Under the pieces are notes generated by a model, which saw nothing but the letters and a program-made list of their open reading frames with translations, ran no database searches and was not told the origin of the DNA. Below, piece by piece: positions 1-11,201 of a DNA stretch of 64,000 nt (position 1 is its first letter; each line of letters starts with the position of its first letter). Origin of the DNA: Catonia carolina (lineage: Eukaryota; Arthropoda; Insecta; Hemiptera; Achilidae); assembly GCA_035578175.1 (NCBI GenBank), contig JAQMRL010000001.1:189245783-189309782 (forward strand), in the 5' to 3' direction. Made by a program: the position numbers and the translations under genes.

Positions 1-795
1 ATTCTGATTGTCGCAAGGGTTTGTTTTTGTTGGTGTACTTACAGTTTTTCCTTTTTTGACATAGCATCCATGATTGTTTTTTTGTATGTAACTTGACAGA
101 TTTATACCAAAAGTATAACAAAATGTTGAAATTGTAAAAAATTTTTTTTTTTTTTGATACAGTCTGTTGTTTCAGTATATTATGTATATGTTAAATGTGT
201 GTTAAAATGTAGATATGTTTTAACAAGTCATGTTGTAGATGTAATGTTCACGATGTGAAACTCGTATTTGTGCTGTGATGAAAATGGAATAATATGTAAT
301 AAATCAAAGTAAACATAGACACAGTTGCTAGGCAACGGCTTTTTCTTCTTCTTTAACCCAATTTTATACAAGTAGAGGTAAAAAATAATAAAACGAAAAA
401 CTGACGAACAACCTGGTAAATCGAATCCGAACAGTGATCATAGTTATCGAAAAAAGACCTTACAAAACAAAATATAGAAATAATCAGTATAATGTTTATA
501 AATTTTTTTTCAAAATTTGGATAACAATCCTGAAGCAAGAACAAAAGCATATATTTTCTAATTTTTAAAAATTAATAAAACATTTTATTAATTACCTAAT
601 TTTATTTTACATTTTTTATTTTATTGTCTAGATTTTAGACAATCTAGTCTTGTCAATCATGTCGAGTACCTAACATACGTGATATCTGCAATAAATTAGA
701 TATCTGCTATAAATGCTGAAGTAGATTCTGAAATATCTTCGCGTTTATTGACAAGAGAAATTTCTAATCCGTGTCATTGTCTAATCGAAAATGTT
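1..795. other. AT-rich intergenic stretch, no gene seen
   Basis: No open frame resembling a known protein and no recognisable repeat boundary was found here. There are homopolymer T runs and scattered AATAAA-like strings. The short open frame at 353-550 on the minus strand is low-complexity and is not supported as a gene. Confidence 0.5.
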
Positions 796-798
796 TAA

Positions 799-1330
799 GC
801 ATTTATTTTTAGTAATGTGATTTTTTACAAGCAACCATAAACAGAATTTATTTTTCTGAATCATTCTTTACGTAATTTTACATTTTTTCTAAATGAGTAC
901 TTTTAAGTGTTTTTCGGAGAAACAAATTTTTAGGTCTTCAAAAAAGTCTAGTATAGTATCACGTAAATTAAGAGGAAGAAATTGACACTGGTATTGATCA
1001 TCCCAGAAGTTGACTGTAGCTGCACGTTCATAATCCTTAAATATATTTTGCACTTTTCAATTACATTTAGCATGAAAAATCGATCAAAAATAAAAATTTT
1101 AAATTAATAAAAATTTGATATTCTCTAGCCAAATCTTTACCCTGGTATAAATTAGTAATAAGTAGAATAACTAATAATAAATATGTAGAATAGAATTCTT
1201 CTGTACCAAAATTTATTAGAATTTAGATTGAAGTTATAGACTATTGTAAAATTACGTAAAGAATGATTCAGAAAAATAAATTCTGTTTATGGTTGCTTGT
1301 AAAAAATAACATTACTAAAAATAAATGCTA
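799..1330. repeat. Foldback (inverted-repeat) element
   Basis: About 83 bases at 799-881 are repeated almost perfectly in inverted orientation at 1248-1330; the shared core includes 'ttacaagcaaccataaacag'. The spacer of about 365 bases is AT-rich and has no open frame. This is the layout of a non-autonomous foldback or MITE. No clear target-site duplication was identified, so the superfamily is open. Confidence 0.6.
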
Positions 1331-1394
1331 TTAGTCCATATATAATAAATGCTATTAGTCCATTTTAGGAAAAAATTAAAATGAAAGTTATTTG

Positions 1395-1685
1395 AAAATA
1401 TTTTTCACAAATTCATGTTCAAAAATGCATTATAAATCTCCAAAATAACTTTTAAAATAAAAATTAATTATTTTTTTAATTTAAATAATTATTTCTACTG
1501 AATTTATTTATTTTTTCTGCTACTTTGAACTGTACTCTTTCATGTACAAATTACATGTACTAATTCATGTTCATGTTCAAAAATGCATTGTAAATTCTCC
1601 AAAATGACTATTATAAAAGAAATAATTATTTTTACTGAATTTATTTAATTTTCTGCTATTTTGAACTGTACTCTTTAGAAAACAC
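1395..1685 (+). repeat. Imperfect direct duplication of about 130 bases
   Basis: Two neighbouring segments (about 1410-1545 and 1562-1685) share the order 'ttcatgttcaaaaatgcatt', then 'ctccaaaat', 'tactgaatttattta' and 'ttgaactgtactctt', with small indels between. This is a local tandem duplication. No coding content is visible. Confidence 0.55.
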
Positions 1686-1998
1686 AACTAGGAGGACACA
1701 GTCTGACATTTTACTCACATTCAGAGTCTGGGGAAAAACGAAAAAAAATATTTTCAATATTGATTGGATAAAGGAATGAAAAATAAAGAATTAAGGGAAA
1801 TTAATAATATAACAATATTCCTAACAAATATAAGGAAAACTTACCTTTAAATATCCTGCGAAAAATTCGAGATAGACATATCAAAATGCAAATCTCAGAA
1901 AAATTGTAGAAAACTATAAAATGCTCAGAGCAAGAAACTAATAACATGCTCTTGGTTGTTGAGATATTACGAATGGTTACAGAACCAACAAAAGTGTC

Positions 1999-2287
1999 TT
2001 AGCAGTGGCTGTCCTTTCCACAGCTAATTATTCGTTCGTACTTTGTTAGACGTTCCGGTACATCTGCCGCCATTACATAGCACCTAATTTGACATTCGGG
2101 AACGTCTGCTGCACTGAACGTGTTAATTACTTTAAACAACTCATTTAAAATTATACTGGGGTTCCCAACAAATTGTTCTCGTACAGGGAAATTAACATTG
2201 GACAATGTACTGTCAACATTAACACTACTATAAGGGGGTAATCTTAATTTTATTTCTCCCGCCGTTTGGAAACAGAATAAAAATGAG
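1999..2287 (-). CDS. Unrecognised open frame of about 95 codons
   Basis: The minus strand is open from about 2287 to a stop at 1999 without an obvious ATG start. The product is of mixed composition, contains an internal repeat of the motif AADVPE about 16 residues apart, and ends ERIISCGKDSHC. I do not recognise the family. The lack of a start and of a clear splice acceptor leaves three options: an exon, a transposon remnant or chance. Flanks are AT-rich repeats. Confidence 0.2.
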
Positions 2288-2401
2288 TCTACAAAAGATT
2301 TTAACTAATGTAATTTTTATTAAAACAAAATTATATTGAATAATGAGTCTACAAAAGATCTTAACTAATTTAATTTTTATTAAAACAGAATTATATTGCG
2401 T
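2281..2401 (+). repeat. Tandem duplication, 60-base unit, two copies
   Basis: The unit starting 'aatgagtctacaaaagat' occurs twice in a row with only a few mismatches. Both copies carry the same AT-rich tail. Confidence 0.75.
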
Positions 2402-2821
2402 AATGGGCGTTTCATAATGTTCTTCGTTGTTATGAAAATTCAGTAGAGAATATGTGGAAAAAACTTTTTGAAGTGCTTTCGTACAGTACTTGCTTCTTTC
2501 TTATAAGTGAAATACTTTTTTTGTACTGAATTTTCGTAACCCCAAATTACATTATGAAACGTCTTGTATAATGTACATAGTTAGCGTTACGCAGAAACAG
2601 ACTCAAAATATAATATAAAAAATATACTTAATGATATAATCGATATATAACATATATACATAATACAGAAATATAACAGAGCAAAATATAACAGACAAAT
2701 AATCAAATATAACTAATCTGTTCTTCTTCTATCTGTTCGCCTATATAAGTATGCTTGAGGCTTCGGGATTCACTCGTCATAGTTCGAGGGAGGCATTTCA
2801 CATAAACCAGGGAAGAGGTGT

Positions 2822-3262
2822 TAAAAGTCATGTCAGGTTATTTGAGGCATTTTTATAATTCTTTATGTATTATTTGTATTATATTTCTTATTTGTAATAA
2901 TTGTATTATTTACTGTACTTTTTTTTTGAAGGCAGCGACCCGGTCACTGAATGACATACTAACAGAATATATTAGGTAAGCTATGTAATTTTTAAAATAG
3001 TAAAGTCATGTCAGGTTATTTGAGGCATTTTTATAATTCTCATAGGTGGTCGTATCTGGGATACATTTTATTACGGTTATTAATCTGTTAAATATACGTT
3101 GAACTCTTCTCTCACTGGTGCCTAGCGTACTCCTCTCTGGTATCATTAAGAACTCTCCTCTGGTCTAATTGTATTACCTATTTACTGTAATTTTTTCGAA
3201 GGCAGCGACCCGGTATTCACTGAAGGAAATACAAACAGAATATATAAGTAAATTATGTAATT
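2822..3262 (+). repeat. Interleaved local duplications
   Basis: 'gtcatgtcaggttatttgag' occurs near 2828 and again near 3006, and a second motif containing 'gaaggcagcgacccggt' occurs near 2929 and 3198. Each is followed by 'acagaatatat'. The arrangement indicates an old segmental duplication with divergence. No gene is seen in 2402-3560. Confidence 0.5.
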
Positions 3263-4223
3263 TTTAAAATAGTATAAGTAATCTATATAATTAAATGGGC
3301 TATTAACTCCAAAATACAGAGCTCTACCAAACAGAATTTTGTGATTTGTTACATGAAAAGATTTGCTCAAAAGTTCTAAACTTTGAATGCATGCTAAAAT
3401 TAAGTTTCATTTACAACGTAACGGTAATACATGTAATGTGGTCCTCCCATATTTGCCCCTCCACAGCCATATTCAATAAGCATAACGGAAATGTGTCATC
3501 TGTCTACTCATCTCACAACACTCAGTCGGTATTAGAAAATTGTGTTAACATTGTTTTATTTAACTCTCCTACGGTAAGGTACGGGTCGGATCTGACCCGA
3601 GCGCTGATTTCTTTAGCGGTTCTCTCCCCCACCATCTTTAACTTGGTTGTAAGGTCAAGGAACCCTATCAGTCACTTTTTATGAAGGGGTGGAGGCGGTT
3701 GCATCTTCTTGGTGAATATTGTTATTGCTGTGTACATTTTTATACATGTATGTTTTTCTTTGGGTCGGAACTGACCCGACCTTACTGTTCATGTCACACT
3801 TTTTCTTCCATTCATTCGATGTATACATTATTTCTTTAGTTGATTTTTTTTAAACGTACTTTTGCACAACCTACATCTACGTTAATTTGTATTTTCAAAA
3901 ATATCTGCAATGATACAGACACACATTAGTATATTTTTCTAATCAGTCTAATGTTCTCCAATATGACAGTTATTTTGATTCTGTGACAACACAATAGATA
4001 TGTAGACATTTTACTTCGTGTAGTAAAGGGTTTCAGTAAAATAAAAAAAATCTTTTACGTTAGACCTCCGAAGTGATTGATCAATCTTGTCTTTGGTTAG
4101 GGGTTGGATACTGTAGTCTGTTGAACCTTATTCGATTTTTGTTGTAGTTCCTTGTATTATACATAGGAAAGTACAAACCCAATGCACAAATTAGGTTTTT
4201 ATTCTCAGATTTCTCATTTCAAA

Positions 4224-4325
4224 ATGGCATTCAACAAGAAATTATTTTGTACCGCTGATGAGGTGTTAGCTGAACTTACTAACCAAGAAAGCAAAGAACC
4301 AGACGATGGACTAGACAAAAGTTGA
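4224..4325 (+). pseudogene. Short acidic N-terminal fragment, possibly transposase-derived
   Basis: A 33-codon frame starts at an ATG and encodes MAFNKKLFCTADEVLAELTN followed by an acidic tail, then TGA. A short leader followed by an acidic region is common at the N terminus of piggyBac transposases, and the fragment lies between inverted termini. It is too short to identify alone, and no downstream catalytic domain follows because a MITE and AT-rich sequence take its place. Confidence 0.25.
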
Positions 4326-4385
4326 CTCTGAATCATTTATAATAATAAAATTGTTTTCAAGTCTGACTTTCAATTTATTTACCTA

Positions 4386-4726
4386 TAGTTCAGCCGTTCT
4401 AAGTTTGCTCCTAATGTAAACAAATAATGACGTCATTGAGCATGCGTATTATATCAAAATGTGTACACGCTGATTAAAAAGTAACAACAAAATACTTTTA
4501 AAAGTATTTAAATACAAAATACTTTTAAAAGTATTTTACTAAATTAAATTGTTAGGCCTACATCATATCACGACTGATGTTTTTAGTACTTTAAGTACTT
4601 ATAATTTAAAAAATAGATAACTTAATAGGAATACGACATCCATAAAGTCACGGACTCTAGCGTGCACCCTGTAGTAGCTGGTTTTGGTTTGTTGACAGTA
4701 GGAGCAAACTTAGAGCGGCTGAACTA
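4386..4726. mobile_element. MITE (family E copy 1), TA target site
   Basis: Terminal inverted repeats begin TAGTTCAGCCG and end CGGCTGAACTA, and are flanked by TA on both sides (4384-4385 and 4727-4728). A second copy lies at 8574-8900 with the same internal sequence, including 'aataatgacgtcattgag' and 'tctagcgtgcaccctgtagt'. TA duplication and size suggest a Tc1/mariner-type non-autonomous element. Confidence 0.8.
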
Positions 4727-4785
4727 TAAATATAAACAAAACAAACACTGGGTCGGATCCAACCCGACCTTACGCTTTATAAACG

Positions 4786-4811
4786 CCTTGTGGCAATAAA
4801 TTGCCACAAGG
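4786..4811. repeat. Perfect 26-base palindrome
   Basis: The arms CCTTGTGGCAAT and ATTGCCACAAGG are separated by two bases, just right of the inverted ends of the preceding element. A third half-copy, 'ttgtggcaat', follows at about 4821. Confidence 0.7.
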
Positions 4812-4839
4812 TTTAAAAAGTTGTGGCAATTTAAGTCAT

Positions 4840-5300
4840 TTAAAAAAAAAAGCTAAAACAATATTTTATTGATGAAACATTTTACAGTGTGCACGAATTC
4901 CTTTCTAAATAGTTTTGATTGAAAAATATTTAACTTCTAATTTAACAAATATTGTGTACTATTTGATACAAAGGGGTTCATGACAAACCTACTAAGTTAA
5001 GCAGTAGCAGGAAAAAATTATTGGTAAGTGATGAATTTATCATTGTGTTTGATTTTTTTATTTTTTATTTTGTGAGATATTTGATTCAATGGGGTTCATG
5101 ACAAGCCTACTGAAGTAAGCAGTAGCAAAAACAATTTGCTGGTGGTAAGTGATGAATTTATCATTGGTGATAAACTTTCAGTTTATCAGTTTTATCTTGA
5201 CATGTCCTATACTCCCTTTGGAGTCTCCTGGATGCAAGTAGCAAAAGAAAAAATGAGTTGGAAGCCACCTTACTGTAGGAGGGTTAAGGTTTTAGTTTGA
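4840..5300 (+). repeat. Diverged dispersed repeat (partner near 63.3-63.55 kb)
   Basis: Blocks here match the far right of the window in the same order: 'attgatgaaacattttacag', 'ttcctttctaaata', 'ggtaagt', 'tatcttgacatgtcc'. An internal segment with 'ggggttcatgacaa' and 'agcagtagca' is also duplicated within the region (about 4974 and 5092). No open frame of note. Confidence 0.45.
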
Positions 5301-5727
5301 AATCGTTCTTTTCAGGATGAAACTATCATACTAATATGGTTTAGTTTAGTTGTTACTCACCGTTCTTCTAAGTACCGTTAATTTGCTGTCAACTTAAATA
5401 ATTTATTTAATGATAAGGAAGAACATTGTGCGAATTTATTTGCACGGGTTCACTATGATAGTTATATTGATATGTATTCATTTATTTCTTGAAAACTTCA
5501 AACAGTAATCCCTGAAAAATAAATAGTTAAACATACATAATAAAATTATTAAAAAATATTTAGTAGGGGTAATTAATTATTATCAATAATGTACAACTCA
5601 TTCCTGAGTACAGGCTCCTCCTACCCAGAAATTAACAAAATCAAAATGTGTTTTGATTTATGTTAACAAAATGTATTTTGTATTTAATAAATAGACAATC
5701 AAAATTACATTGTACATGTGGTAATTG

Positions 5728-5975
5728 TTTAGGTCATCAGCCGAAAGGCTGGTTTGACCCTCTAGAAGCTTTACTAATTAAAACGAAGAGTGAGGTGGTT
5801 TACCATTACCTTCCTTACTGAATGTAAAAGTATGCTTATCAGGACCTCTCAAAAACATCTATTTTCCACCTTGCTACAAATGACACCTTCACTTCTTTCA
5901 CCACGCTTTTCTTATAATAAACTTTGTCTTACATCATTGAAACATCCATTCTCAGAAGAGAAGTTTACCTAACAA
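5728..5975 (-). repeat. Dispersed repeat family F, partial and diverged copy
   Basis: It shares 'gtcatcagccgaaaggctgg', 'gagtgaggtggttta' and 'tatttttccac'-like blocks with the longer copies at 37478-37870 and 53965-54360. The minus-strand reading frame that is open in those copies is broken here. Nothing else was identified between 5300 and 6600. Confidence 0.65.
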
Positions 5976-6599
5976 ATTTTTAGTGGTTGAAGGAGCCTAT
6001 TTGCATAAAAAATGATATTGAGAAGTAAAGTTTGAAGCACTTTTAATGACATAGAATACATTTTCCTGAAGGGGTATTATGCTGATATAAAAATTAAAGA
6101 AATCAGATAATTAACAATAAGATGTGACCATTAGAACTTTTTAATTACATTTTTCTCAAAACTATACTTTTATTACATATCACCTTCATCCACTTAGCTC
6201 TTCAATTAATAAACCAAGTGGTAAAGTAATCAACAATCCATGTAAGGGATTGTTCAAAATTAGAATATACGGATTCTAACATGCGCAACTTAGCATGGGA
6301 AGAAGTTGCCAACGTTTTAGAGAAACCAGGTAGAGTAAATCTGTTTCATTAATTATGTAAGTCGTTTAAATGCCCAGAGTGTATGATAATCTATAAATGG
6401 GAATTTGGCCGGGAGTTAAGCGAAGCACATTTAAGTATCAAAAATATGGCTTAAAAAAATATTGCTTTAAATTTTAATTGACTGTAAATTTCTAGAGCTT
6501 GTACAATAGAATGTCAAAGTCACACAGTGAAACAAGAAACCTGTCAGCTTTCTAGAAGAAAAATCTAGTAGCAAATGAAAAACACTGAAATTTTAATTC

Positions 6600-6918
6600 C
6601 TAAATATATGTACGTTGCAATCTGTTCAACTCAGAACAATAAGCAACCCCATGACCCAATGAGATGAGGATGATGTGTATGACGTGTAAATGAGGTGTAG
6701 TCTTGTGCAGACCCAGGTCGACCACTCCTGAGAGAGTATGGTTAATTGAACCCCAACCATCAAAGTAGGCCTACACCGACAATCACTGTCTAGTATTCAA
6801 ATCCGTATAAAAGTAACTACCTTTACTAGGATTTGAACCAGGAACCTTCGTCTCCCAAAATAAGCTGTTAAACAGCTGATTTTGGCGACGACTTTACCTC
6901 TAGACCAACCCGGTGGGT
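6600..6918 (-). mobile_element. SINE family A (tRNA-derived), copy A1
   Basis: Reverse-strand SINE. The 5' head contains an A-box-like 'ggttggtctagaggtaaa' and a B-box-like 'ggttcaaatcc', followed by a conserved body ('ttacacgtcatacacatcat', 'ttgggtcatggggttgctta'). Five further copies are in the window. The pol III promoter boxes are in the tRNA-like head; there is no tRNA cloverleaf with a paired acceptor stem, so this is not a tRNA gene. Confidence 0.85.
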
Positions 6919-7535
6919 TAACACTGAAATAAGAAACAAAAGACAAACATTTAATAAAACTAACGATGACCTAATGAATTTAAATTTTGTAAAATCGATC
7001 TGGTCAGTCCGTAATATCAAGTATTAACAATCAATACAAGCAATATTTTCTGAAAACGCCGCTGAAACGCAAGCGACATCGTATGAACTACAACCTAATA
7101 CAACTAATAAAATTTGACTATTCAACAGCAATCAATATTTTTAATAAATTCTTTCTTCTTAAATTATTTGTTGTTCCAAATTTTTTATTCAAAGGCATAT
7201 TGTAAAGGAGTAAGTAAAAAATTAAAAAATTTACCTTAATGGTTGGATCTCTTGGAAATTTATTACAAAGTATTCCCGGCGATACATACATAATGCCATT
7301 TGAATAATTTTTATTGAAAACTGAATAATTTTATAATAGTACAATCAGCTGAGATCTTAAAATTAAACCTTCCAGCAACAAGTTTGAGCTCCTAGAGCAT
7401 TCTGAAATTAGAAAAAAAACTGATATAAAACACTCCACATAACTTTCTTTTACCAATGTAAATAATGAAAATATAACCTATGTTTAATCCATAGATAAAC
7501 AATGTAAAATGTATAATATGACCTAATTTAATCAT

Positions 7536-7889
7536 AGAAGCTTTTGAAATGTGGTGTTATAGGAAAATGTTAAAGATTAGGTGGGTGGACAAAATTAGTA
7601 ATTTAGAGGTTCTTAGGCGAGTAGATGAAAAAAGAAGTATATGGAAGCATCTTACCAAAAGAAGGGATAGGCTAGTGGGGCATATCCTTAGACATCCAAG
7701 TATTGGGCTATCAATAATGGAGGGTAATATTGAGGGAGTAAATTGTAGAGGGAGGCAAAGATTAGAATATATAAAGCAAATTACAAAAGATGTAGGGTGT
7801 TACAGGTATGTAGATATGAAACGACTTGCGCAAGATAGAACAGCTTGGAGAACTGCATCAAACCAGTCGAGAGACTGATGACAAAAAAA
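7536..7889 (+). mobile_element. 5'-truncated non-LTR retrotransposon tail with target-site duplication
   Basis: The frame running to a stop at 7876-7878 encodes the post-RT C-terminal region of a LINE ORF2: MWCYRKMLKIRW, then VLRRV, then GHILRHPSI, then GRGRQRLEY-like, ending TAWRTASNQSRD. A run of eight A follows almost directly after the stop. The 11-base duplication AATTTAATCAT flanks it at 7525-7535 and 7890-7900, as expected for target-primed insertion. Only the last 110 or so codons remain, so the insertion arrived dead. Confidence 0.85.
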
Positions 7890-7959
7890 AATTTAATCAT
7901 GAGTGAATGAAGCAAAATGAAAATCCACCTCTGTTCATCTTAAAAATTCGGATAATTTT

Positions 7960-8122
7960 TTTCCGGTCATTAGTGATGACGTTGGGGTGTAACAGTGTGA
8001 GGATGAAATGATATTTTTTTGTAACATGAAAATAAGCCGTGCCTGAGTGGGATTCGAACCCACAACCGAATGATGAACAACGAGCACGTTACCAACTACG
8101 CCAATATGGTCGGCTACGGATA
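7960..8122 (-). mobile_element. SINE family B (tRNA-derived), copy B1
   Basis: Read on the minus strand, the head runs 'ccgaccatattggcgtagt' then the B box 'gtgggttcgaatcccac', followed by a body shared with 30125-30260 and 40236-40382. The head resembles a tRNA, but the 3' side runs into SINE body and no acceptor stem closes. Confidence 0.7.
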
Positions 8123-8573
8123 ATCTTTAATTGCTGCTAAACTATACAAAAATGCTTGAAATAACAGTTTTAACATTCTAATTTTCTACAACTTTGATTA
8201 TATATTCCATTTTTCATAAAATGCACACTATGGCAGCAGTTTTTAAAAAATCCCATATTTTACTGATTTTGATGAAATTATATAGAAAATTATGAATTTA
8301 CACTAAACTAAGCATTGTAGAAAAATTTGTTGGAACTAAAAATATAAGTAGGTGTTTCATGAGTGAAATGTTGACAACTTCTTTCCAACCTAAAGGTACG
8401 ATTTTGATCCTCGCCGCCGTGGCAACACGCTGCCACGTCCAATGCATCGCGCTCCCGTAGCAGTGGCGTTATGTTTTCGAGTATCGCTGCTAGCGGCAGC
8501 TGCTAGACCAGTTGTTGATCATAGAACGTGATACAATATACTACTCCTTCGACATACAACTTACAGTTCAGCC

Positions 8574-8900
8574 TCTCTAAGTTTGCTCCTAATGTAAACA
8601 AATAATGACGTCATTGAGCGCATGCGTATTATATCAAAATGTGTACACGCTGATTAAAAAGTAACAACAAAATACTTTCATGTATTAAAATACAAAATAC
8701 TTTTAAAGATATTTTCTAAATGAAACTGTTAGGCCTACATCATATCATGACTGATGTTTTTAATACTTTAAGTACTTATAATTTAAAAATTAGCTAACTT
8801 AATAGGAATACGACATCCATAAAGTGGTGGACTCTAGCGTGCACCCTGTAGTAGGTGGCTTTTGTTTGTTGACAGGAGCAAACTTAGAGCGGCTGAACTA
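8574..8900. mobile_element. MITE family E, copy 2
   Basis: Ends CAGTTCAGCC and GGCTGAACTA, with TA on both flanks (8572-8573, 8901-8902). It is collinear with copy 1 at 4386-4726. It sits inside the Harbinger element at 8397-10067 and so is younger than that insertion. Confidence 0.8.
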
Positions 8901-8923
8901 TACAACATGTCGATTGTAAAAAA

Positions 8924-9140
8924 ATGAGATTATGTTTACAAGCAGAAGAAGAAGAGGATAATGAGATATTGATGTTGATGCTATTACAGAAACGCAAAGC
9001 TGTAAACAAAATATACAAAACCCGTGAAGAGGAAGGTTGCTTGAAATCAAGCAGCACTTGAAACGTGATGAAGACCTGTTTAAAAACTACAGTAGGCTAA
9101 ATTACTCCCAATTCGAAAGTGTTAAGTTTGGTGGCTGACG
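8924..9140 (+). pseudogene. Harbinger transposase N-terminal remnant, frameshifted
   Basis: The frame from the ATG at 8924 has an acidic stretch, then KIYKTREEEG, and stops. After a frame change it continues HLKRDEDLFKNYSRLNY then SQFESV. The pattern 'W/K-x-REEEGE...L..DE..FFxYFRMxxxxFExLL' is the N-terminal signature of PIF/Harbinger nucleases. The stop and frameshift make it non-functional, and no DDE core follows. Confidence 0.6.
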
Positions 9141-9290
9141 ATTTAAAGAAGAATTTTCACCAATCTCTTTCCATATATTTTCCCTGAGTACAGCATCTTT
9201 TTAACCCGCCGTACTAGCATCATAAATAATTGGATGTTTGCAGACAACTTCAACCAGCTTTTCATCATCACATACCGAAAAATTTAACAT
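9137..9290 (-). pseudogene. MADF (Myb/SANT-like) exon of the Harbinger element, with in-frame stop
   Basis: From the ATG at 9290 the minus strand encodes CDDEKLVEVVCKHPIIYDAS, then an in-frame TAA where a tyrosine-like position is expected, then KDAVLRENIWKEIGEN. This is the first part of a MADF domain. Harbinger elements carry such a DNA-binding protein as their second gene. The same exon, intact, occurs at 18822-18954. It is oriented convergently to the transposase relic. Confidence 0.65.
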
Positions 9291-9309
9291 GATTGTCTGT
9301 ATCAGTTTA

Positions 9310-9790
9310 AACAGTTTGCACTTTCATTAACAAAAAACTGGTTCTCAAACTTTTATTAATTTATAAATATTCCTCCCCCAAAAGAACATCCAATCTTGGA
9401 AAATGGGTACATTAAATAATAAATCTACAGCTACGCCCGTGTAACAACCGGGCTGAATAACAGTTACAGAAAAGGGAAAAGAAAGGAGAAAGGTATGTTA
9501 TGACTGCAGTTTTGTGCGTTCCTGAAAACATTGTCTCTGCCGCGCTATTAACACATTCCACCAAAAAAGTATAACAATAACAAAACGAAAGCATAAGTGT
9601 GCAACTTATACGTGCACGTGCGAATTGCTTATTTTCAATTTTTAGAAATAGATAGAATATATAGATAGACAGACAGACAGAGACAGAGTTTAAAATTATT
9701 AGAAATTAATAGTTCTGTTTTTAAGGTCGTTATACAATACAAAATTTTATTTTTTCCGGTTTAGATTCAAAATTCATATCCTAAATACTG
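9310..9790 (-). repeat. Dispersed repeat family H, copy 1 (reverse)
   Basis: It matches 21130-21640 in opposite orientation over about 480 bases, from 'agtttgcactttcattaac' to 'gaatttgaatcta'-like sequence, including a tetranucleotide tract (AGAC/AGAT) and 'gcgttcctgaaaacattgtc'. It lies inside the Harbinger element, either as its own internal sequence shared with a relative or as a later insertion. Confidence 0.7.
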
Positions 9791-10067
9791 ACATGATTTT
9801 AAATTAAAAGCTGACGCTTTTTTGACAAGCTGTCTGTAGTTCGTCAGCTCTACTACACGCTGCCGCTGCCAGACTGCTTCTGGCGCAGCCTAGCGGCTGG
9901 ACAGCTTGAGCAGCGCAGCTCAGGCAGCGCCGCATGTGCTGCTGTGGCGGATATCGGAAACATCCCTATAACAAATGAATTGAACCAGTACTTAGCAGCC
10001 GCTGCTACGACAGCGCAATGCAATGGCAGCGGCGTGTGCAGCCACGGCAGCGAGGATCAAAATCGTA

Positions 10068-11095
10068 ACTTAAGTCTCCTTTTTAATTATACATTGTCGT
10101 TAAGCGTGTACTTTCGAAATATAGAACAAAAAACATGCAAAATACTTTGTTTTATAAAAATACATAATTTCCAAAAAGTGATAGTTACTGAAAAAATTAG
10201 AAATGTTTTCTGAAATGGTTTTACTTATATTGCTTTTACAAAGTGTTTCCGCTTAATATTGATCCTCTCTGCGGGAGGCTATCAAGTTACAGACAGACAG
10301 TACGTCATATTATATACCAAAAATTAAAAAATTATTTTCAAAATAAACTAATGATAAGAATCCCAAATAAAACAATGTGGTGACTAAAATTATGACGACT
10401 GACATTCCATGATATTTCACAAAACTGTCCATAGCTTCCACATGTCCAATTCAATTTTATGTGACTTGCCATTCATTGTACATTTTGTCTTGTAAGCATA
10501 ATAAAATATTAGTACGTGTTTCAAATGCTCTATAAAGTAAAATGATATTACCAGCAACAATTACTAGTCATTTTCTAGAAGATTTAACCGGATATTTTTT
10601 TTACATAATTACACAATATTTGGATACATAATTCAACCCAAGACGACTTGGGTGAAACGCCAAAAAGCATTGTAAGCATAATGAAATATAAATATTGCCC
10701 AAATATAAAAAAAAAGTCAAATAACATACTATTATAAACTAATTAACGTAGTTAACATGGTAATATAAGGCACGTCATGATTACGATGGTTTCAACAGAT
10801 GCACGATCAGCTGAATGATGATAACGGGAAAGATTCAAGACAGCAGACCACAGTAACCCTGCACTCGATAAGGGCCATAGAGTAATAAAGCACTCTAATA
10901 AATTGGTTTATTACTCTATGATAAGGCCATACAGTCAACTGGCATCTGGTGACAGATAAACAGACAGCAAAGGTGTGATCCACTAAAAGCAGTACGCACA
11001 GTACTATCAATGACAACAATGTGTTTTTATAATACTAGTAGTCGCCATAGCAACATTGTAAAAGTCCGTTGCTTAGTGAAAATTCAATTTAAAAA
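10068..11095. other. Intergenic, no gene seen
   Basis: AT-rich sequence with no supported coding region. A small hairpin with arms of 'agagtaataaa' type sits near 10878-10921 ('ccatagagtaataaagca' and its inverse). The minus-strand frame at 10807-11019 has no recognisable domain. Confidence 0.45.
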
Positions 11096-11201
11096 ATTAT
11101 TATACATTGGGAGAATTGCGGTTCACTGCGGTCGCAACTTGTAGATGTGTGTGTTTATATGTATGTATACTTTCTTACTGTCTTTTGGGCAACTTTCAGA
11201 A

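Larger units (their letters stand above)
3572..4778 (+). mobile_element. Possible piggyBac-like or related DNA element remnant
   Basis: The left edge carries 'ggtaaggtacgggtcgg' followed by 'atctgacccg'. An inverted relative, 'gggtcggatcc' then 'aacccgacctta', lies at 4749-4771, and another, 'actgacccgacctta', at 3770-3784. The inverted ends bracket a short acidic open frame at 4224-4325 and a later MITE insertion at 4386-4726. No TTAA target duplication could be shown, so the piggyBac assignment is inference; two overlapping shorter elements are also possible. Confidence 0.35.
7410..8340 (-). mobile_element. Repeat family D, copy D1 (interrupted)
   Basis: This is a reverse-strand copy of the large D repeat, whose best copy is 42213-43165. 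The terminal block with 'aactttcttttaccaatg' and internal blocks such as 'tttaatcatgagtgaatg' and 'ctacaactttgatta' are present. It is interrupted by a LINE tail (7536-7889) and a SINE (7960-8122). The half carrying the other terminus is missing. Confidence 0.7.
8397..10067. mobile_element. PIF/Harbinger-type DNA transposon, decayed
   Basis: GC-rich imperfect terminal inverted repeats start TACGATTTTGATCCTCG and end with its reverse complement near 10050-10067; the inner parts (to about 8460, from about 10000) also match loosely. Inside are two coding relics typical of this superfamily: a plus-strand transposase N terminus (8924-9140) and a minus-strand MADF DNA-binding exon (9137-9290). A MITE (8574-8900) and a longer repeat (9310-9790) sit inside it. 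The clear shared flank is only TA, so the target duplication is uncertain. Confidence 0.7.

Noticed and set aside
8038..8122. tRNA gene on the minus strand
   Set aside because: The B box and anticodon-arm-like parts are present, but no acceptor stem pairs and the 3' side continues into a repeated SINE body.
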